Shown here piece after piece: positions 31,869 to 34,308 of a DNA stretch of 34,308 nt. Position numbers and translations under genes: made by a program. Within the stretch, counting starts at the first letter, position 1, and every line of letters starts with the position of its first letter. Below the pieces are notes generated by a model. The model did not search any database. It was not told the DNA's origin and saw nothing but the letters and a program-made list of their open reading frames with translations. The DNA comes from Acidisphaera sp. L21 (lineage in GTDB: Bacteria > Pseudomonadota > Alphaproteobacteria > Acetobacterales > Acetobacteraceae): positions 25,219 to 59,526 of the forward strand of contig NZ_LMUY01000124.1 in the NCBI RefSeq assembly GCF_009765685.1. Reading direction: 5' to 3'.

Positions 31869-33268
31869 CCGGATTTGACCAAAGCCTGACGGCCCGGATT
31901 TGTGCGCGCATCGTCGCCGCAAGCCAAGTGCCGCTTGATCCATTCCTGCTGCAGCGGGGCAAGCAGTTATTCCTTGATGGCGTTGCCGTCGGTGTAGCTG
32001 GCGCGCGGATTGAGGAGGCGCCGCGGATTCTGGCGGAATATTTTTCCGATCCTCTGGCAGGCGGCGGCGGCAAGACGGGCTCGTCGCTGCTCGGGCTCGG
32101 CCGCAAACTTCCGGCGGTGCAGGCAGCGCTGGTCAATGGCGCTGCCATGCACGTGCTGGATTTCGAGCCGATGTGGCTGCCCGCGACGCACGCGCTGTCG
32201 CCGGCGCTGGCGCCCGTGTTGGCGCTGGGCGAGGCATTGGGCAGTGATGGGGCTGCTTGCCTGCGTGCGATGATCTTCGGCATCGAAATCCAGGGATGGC
32301 TGCGCCAAGCCGCCGGCTCGCTCGAATCGCATGAGCTGCGGTTTCATCCGCCGGGCTTTGTCGGGCCGATCGGTGCTGCCGTGGCGGCGGGAATTCTCCT
32401 TGGCTTCGACGCGGCGCAGCTTGCCAACGCAATCGGCATTGCCAGTTCGCGTTGCGGCGGATTGTTCACCAATCTTGGAACCATGACCAAGGCCACTCAC
32501 ACGGCGTACGCCGCGTCGTTGGGGTTGGAGGCGGCGTTGCTGACCCGGCGTGGGTTTTCGGGCTGCATGACGACCTTTGACCCGGCGCCTCAAAGCTATG
32601 GCGACGCATTCTTCCCGAAGGGCTTCGACGCAGAAGCGCTGCTGTCATTCGGGCAACCGTTCCGGATCGTCGATCCCGGATACGCGATCAAGATTTTCCC
32701 GGCCAAGTTTTCCACCCACTATGCCATCACCGCTGCGTTAGATGCCAAGCGACAGATCGTCGCCACCGACGCGATTAGATCGATCAAGATCACTGCAGCC
32801 GACGTTCCCTCAAGCAACCGGCCAAACCCACGCAGCGGTTTGGATGGTAAGTTCAGCCTGCAATACACTGCCGCGGCAGCTTTGCTGGATGGCCATGTCG
32901 GATTGTCCAGCTTTACCGACGAGAGGCTGGCTCGTGCCGATATGCAGGCGCTGCTCCCGAAGTTCTCGGTTCATCTCACGCGGGATATCCCCAGCAAATA
33001 TACCTCGGGGCGGCACCTGGTCATGGAAATAGGCCTGGCCAGTGGCGAGACAGTTCTTACCCGTTGCGACCGCCCGCGTGGATCCTGGGGATCGGAGCCG
33101 ATCGGGGATGAGGAGCACCTTGCCAAGGTACGCGATTGTCTTGCCACGATGCTCTCACCGGCGGACGTGTCGGCTTGCATCGAACTGGCGCAGTCGATCG
33201 ACCAGCTAGATGCCAGTGGTGTGCAGCGCCTGCTTGACCTGGCAAGAGGCCCGATGGTCAAATGCTGA
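31865..33268 (+). CDS. MmgE/PrpD-family dehydratase
   Basis: A 467-residue cytoplasmic MmgE/PrpD protein. ATG 31865 overlaps the aconitase stop (ATGA). Family blocks: LDPFLLQRGKQLFLDGVAVG, QAALVNGAAMHVLDFEPMWL, ATHALSPALAPVLALGEALG, ASSRCGGLFTNLGTMTKATH, GYAIKIFPAKFSTHYAI and the C-terminal FSLQYTAAAALLDGHVG. PrpD removes water from 2-methylcitrate to give the cis-aconitate analogue; others catalyse epimerisation or decarboxylation. Placement between aconitase and a lyase fits dehydration of an alkylcitrate. It shares only family-level similarity with the exported protein at 26003-27466, so the two are not a recent duplication. The next gene starts seven bases before its stop ends. Confidence 0.9.
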   Translation: MTGFDQSLTARICARIVAASQVPLDPFLLQRGKQLFLDGVAVGVAGARIEEAPRILAEYFSDPLAGGGGKTGSSLLGLGRKLPAVQAALVNGAAMHVLDFEPMWLPATHALSPALAPVLALGEALGSDGAACLRAMIFGIEIQGWLRQAAGSLESHELRFHPPGFVGPIGAAVAAGILLGFDAAQLANAIGIASSRCGGLFTNLGTMTKATHTAYAASLGLEAALLTRRGFSGCMTTFDPAPQSYGDAFFPKGFDAEALLSFGQPFRIVDPGYAIKIFPAKFSTHYAITAALDAKRQIVATDAIRSIKITAADVPSSNRPNPRSGLDGKFSLQYTAAAALLDGHVGLSSFTDERLARADMQALLPKFSVHLTRDIPSKYTSGRHLVMEIGLASGETVLTRCDRPRGSWGSEPIGDEEHLAKVRDCLATMLSPADVSACIELAQSIDQLDASGVQRLLDLARGPMVKC

Positions 33269-34218
33269 TCATCGATAATGCGACCATCGCCGAACTGCTG
33301 ACTATGCGGGATTGCATTGCCGTTCAAGAGAAGGCGTTCGCTGAGGTGGTAACGGGCGAGTCGGTATCACGGCCCCGGCTCGATACATTTTCGCCTTGTG
33401 AGCGATCCGACGGATACCATCGATTCGGGTCCATCGAGGGTTCCAGCGGCGGCATCCACGCGGTGCGAATGAAGTCGGACATCATGACATGGCCAAAAGC
33501 CGCCGACGGGAGTTGGTCGGAGCATAAATACTGTGTCGAGCCAGGCATTTATTGTGGCCTGATCCTGCTGTTCAGCACGGCCAATGGTGCGCCATTGGCG
33601 ATTCTCAACGATGGCTATTTGCAGCACATGCGGGTCGGGGCGGCTGCAGGCATTGGTGCGCGCCTCCTATCCCGTCCCGACTCGCACACCGTCGCGCTGA
33701 TCGGGTCTGGCGGCATGGCCGAGACGGTGTTGCAAGCGATGGTCGAGGTGAGGCCGATCGACAAGGTGCGCGTCTTCAGCCGGAGTAGCGAAAAGCGGGA
33801 GCGGTTCGCGGCCAGGATGGCCGCAGAACTGGGCCTGCAGGTCGAGGCCGTAGCGACGGCACAGGATGCGGTTCGCGGTGCCGACATTGTCGCCACGGCC
33901 ACGGATTCCATGCTGCCCGTCGTGCATGGCGAGTGGTTGGAGCCTGGTATGCACGTGGTCAACATCGGGCCGCTTGACCTGTCGGCCGATTGTGAGGACC
34001 GCATCGACCTGGTTGTGCGCCAAGGCAACGAGGCGTTCGACTTACCGGAAACAGACGGGTTTCGCCGCGACCTTGGTCATAGCAGAAGTGCCTTCGTTGC
34101 GGGTACGCCGGAACAGCAGACGAGACTGCCGCCCGTCGTGCCGAAGCAGCACTCGAAACGGCGCTGGCCGCTTTATGCGGACGTCATATCGGGTAAGGGC
34201 CCGTCAGGAAATAACTGA
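33262..34218 (+). CDS. Ornithine cyclodeaminase/mu-crystallin family protein, shortened C-terminus
   Basis: A 318-residue NAD(P)-binding protein. Seen: the substrate-side Arg/Lys in GGIHAVRMKSDIM, LLFSTANGAPLAILNDGYLQ, MRVGAAAGIGARLLSRPDSH, the Rossmann turn IGSGGMAETVLQAM and VRVFSRSSEKRERFAARM, then VNIGPLDLSADCEDRIDLVV. Members include ornithine cyclodeaminase, ketimine reductases and amino-acid dehydrogenases. ATG 33262 overlaps the PrpD stop. The family usually continues past LYADVISGKGP for about 20 residues; here a stop comes after SGNN. A different frame just beyond (NRVYVLVDMGFSG) could be that missing tail, which would mean a frameshift near 34210. Its role in the operon is unknown; an imine or amino-acid step on a side product is possible. 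Confidence 0.86.
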   Translation: MLIIDNATIAELLTMRDCIAVQEKAFAEVVTGESVSRPRLDTFSPCERSDGYHRFGSIEGSSGGIHAVRMKSDIMTWPKAADGSWSEHKYCVEPGIYCGLILLFSTANGAPLAILNDGYLQHMRVGAAAGIGARLLSRPDSHTVALIGSGGMAETVLQAMVEVRPIDKVRVFSRSSEKRERFAARMAAELGLQVEAVATAQDAVRGADIVATATDSMLPVVHGEWLEPGMHVVNIGPLDLSADCEDRIDLVVRQGNEAFDLPETDGFRRDLGHSRSAFVAGTPEQQTRLPPVVPKQHSKRRWPLYADVISGKGPSGNN

Positions 34219-34308
34219 ATCGGGTCTATGTTTTAGTGGATATGGGATTCTCCGGTCACGGAGAGGTATCGTAGCGTCGTGAGATGATCGACACCAGGGC
34301 CATCCGTA
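34219..34308. other. Right edge of window
   Basis: No gene was recognised. Bases 34225-34265 translate in a shifted frame to a possible remnant of the preceding gene's C-terminus. No overlap with the left edge is seen, so circular closure is not shown. Confidence 0.4.

Noticed and set aside
1-34308. Complete circular plasmid
   Set aside because: No terminal overlap between the window ends was found and the last gene ends near the edge, so circularity cannot be concluded.

Overview
The window reads as the replication/partition end of a plasmid (or plasmid-derived replicon) of a GC-rich alphaproteobacterium, followed by about 30 kb of catabolic accessory genes. Support for a plasmid: a ParA ATPase overlapping a small ribbon-helix-helix partner, a RepA_C-type initiator, and an iteron array. 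Assignment to Alphaproteobacteria, perhaps an Acetobacteraceae-like host, is inference from the type of Rep and the gene content; no rRNA or tRNA gene was seen.

Layout. 1-3400: a gene-poor leader with dispersed copies of a TTGCTTTCTTGC repeat, parA and its RHH partner, a convergent repA, and an origin with six iterons of GGGTGGTAAAGTCCCC (five direct, one inverted over the 5' end of the longest possible rep frame) plus one degenerate copy. 3500-4400: a decayed IS3-family element and unassigned sequence. 4400-6450: a proline-rich mini-lipoprotein divergent from an L,D-transpeptidase, then a histidine-kinase fragment. 6540-9640: a GntR/FCD regulator with a DctA-type dicarboxylate carrier, a strong terminator, and a YghA-like short-chain dehydrogenase. 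9820-17820: a LysR regulator divergent from an orphan SdhA-like flavoprotein and a YbfB-type MFS protein; a decayed stretch of tiny coupled reading frames on the other strand; then a Tat-exported ABC solute-binding protein, without any permease, coupled to an NtaA/DszA-type flavin monooxygenase. 18030-25550: a minus-strand operon (isocitrate-lyase-family lyase, SMP-30 lactonase, ACS-type MFS transporter, mandelate-racemase-family enzyme) plus a Uma2-type protein, divergent from a GntR/UTRA regulator and a second MFS transporter. 26000-34220: an MmgE/PrpD protein with an export signal, a GntR/FCD regulator, and divergent from it a tight four-gene operon (PrpB-like lyase, AcnA/AcnD-like aconitase, MmgE/PrpD, ornithine-cyclodeaminase family).

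How the genes fit together. The last operon has the family complement to dehydrate, rehydrate and cleave a 2-alkylcitrate-like tricarboxylate to succinate plus a 2-oxo acid, yet has no methylcitrate synthase, so it may use a ready-made citrate analogue rather than propionate. The 18-25 kb operon has the logic of sugar-acid catabolism (uptake, lactone opening, dehydration, retro-aldol cleavage). The dicarboxylate carrier and the SdhA-like flavoprotein act on C4 acids by family. Three GntR regulators and one LysR regulator each sit beside their presumptive targets, so the region looks like a mosaic of separately regulated catabolic cassettes, with decayed genes at several joints. No defence system, CRISPR array, prophage or conjugation gene was recognised.
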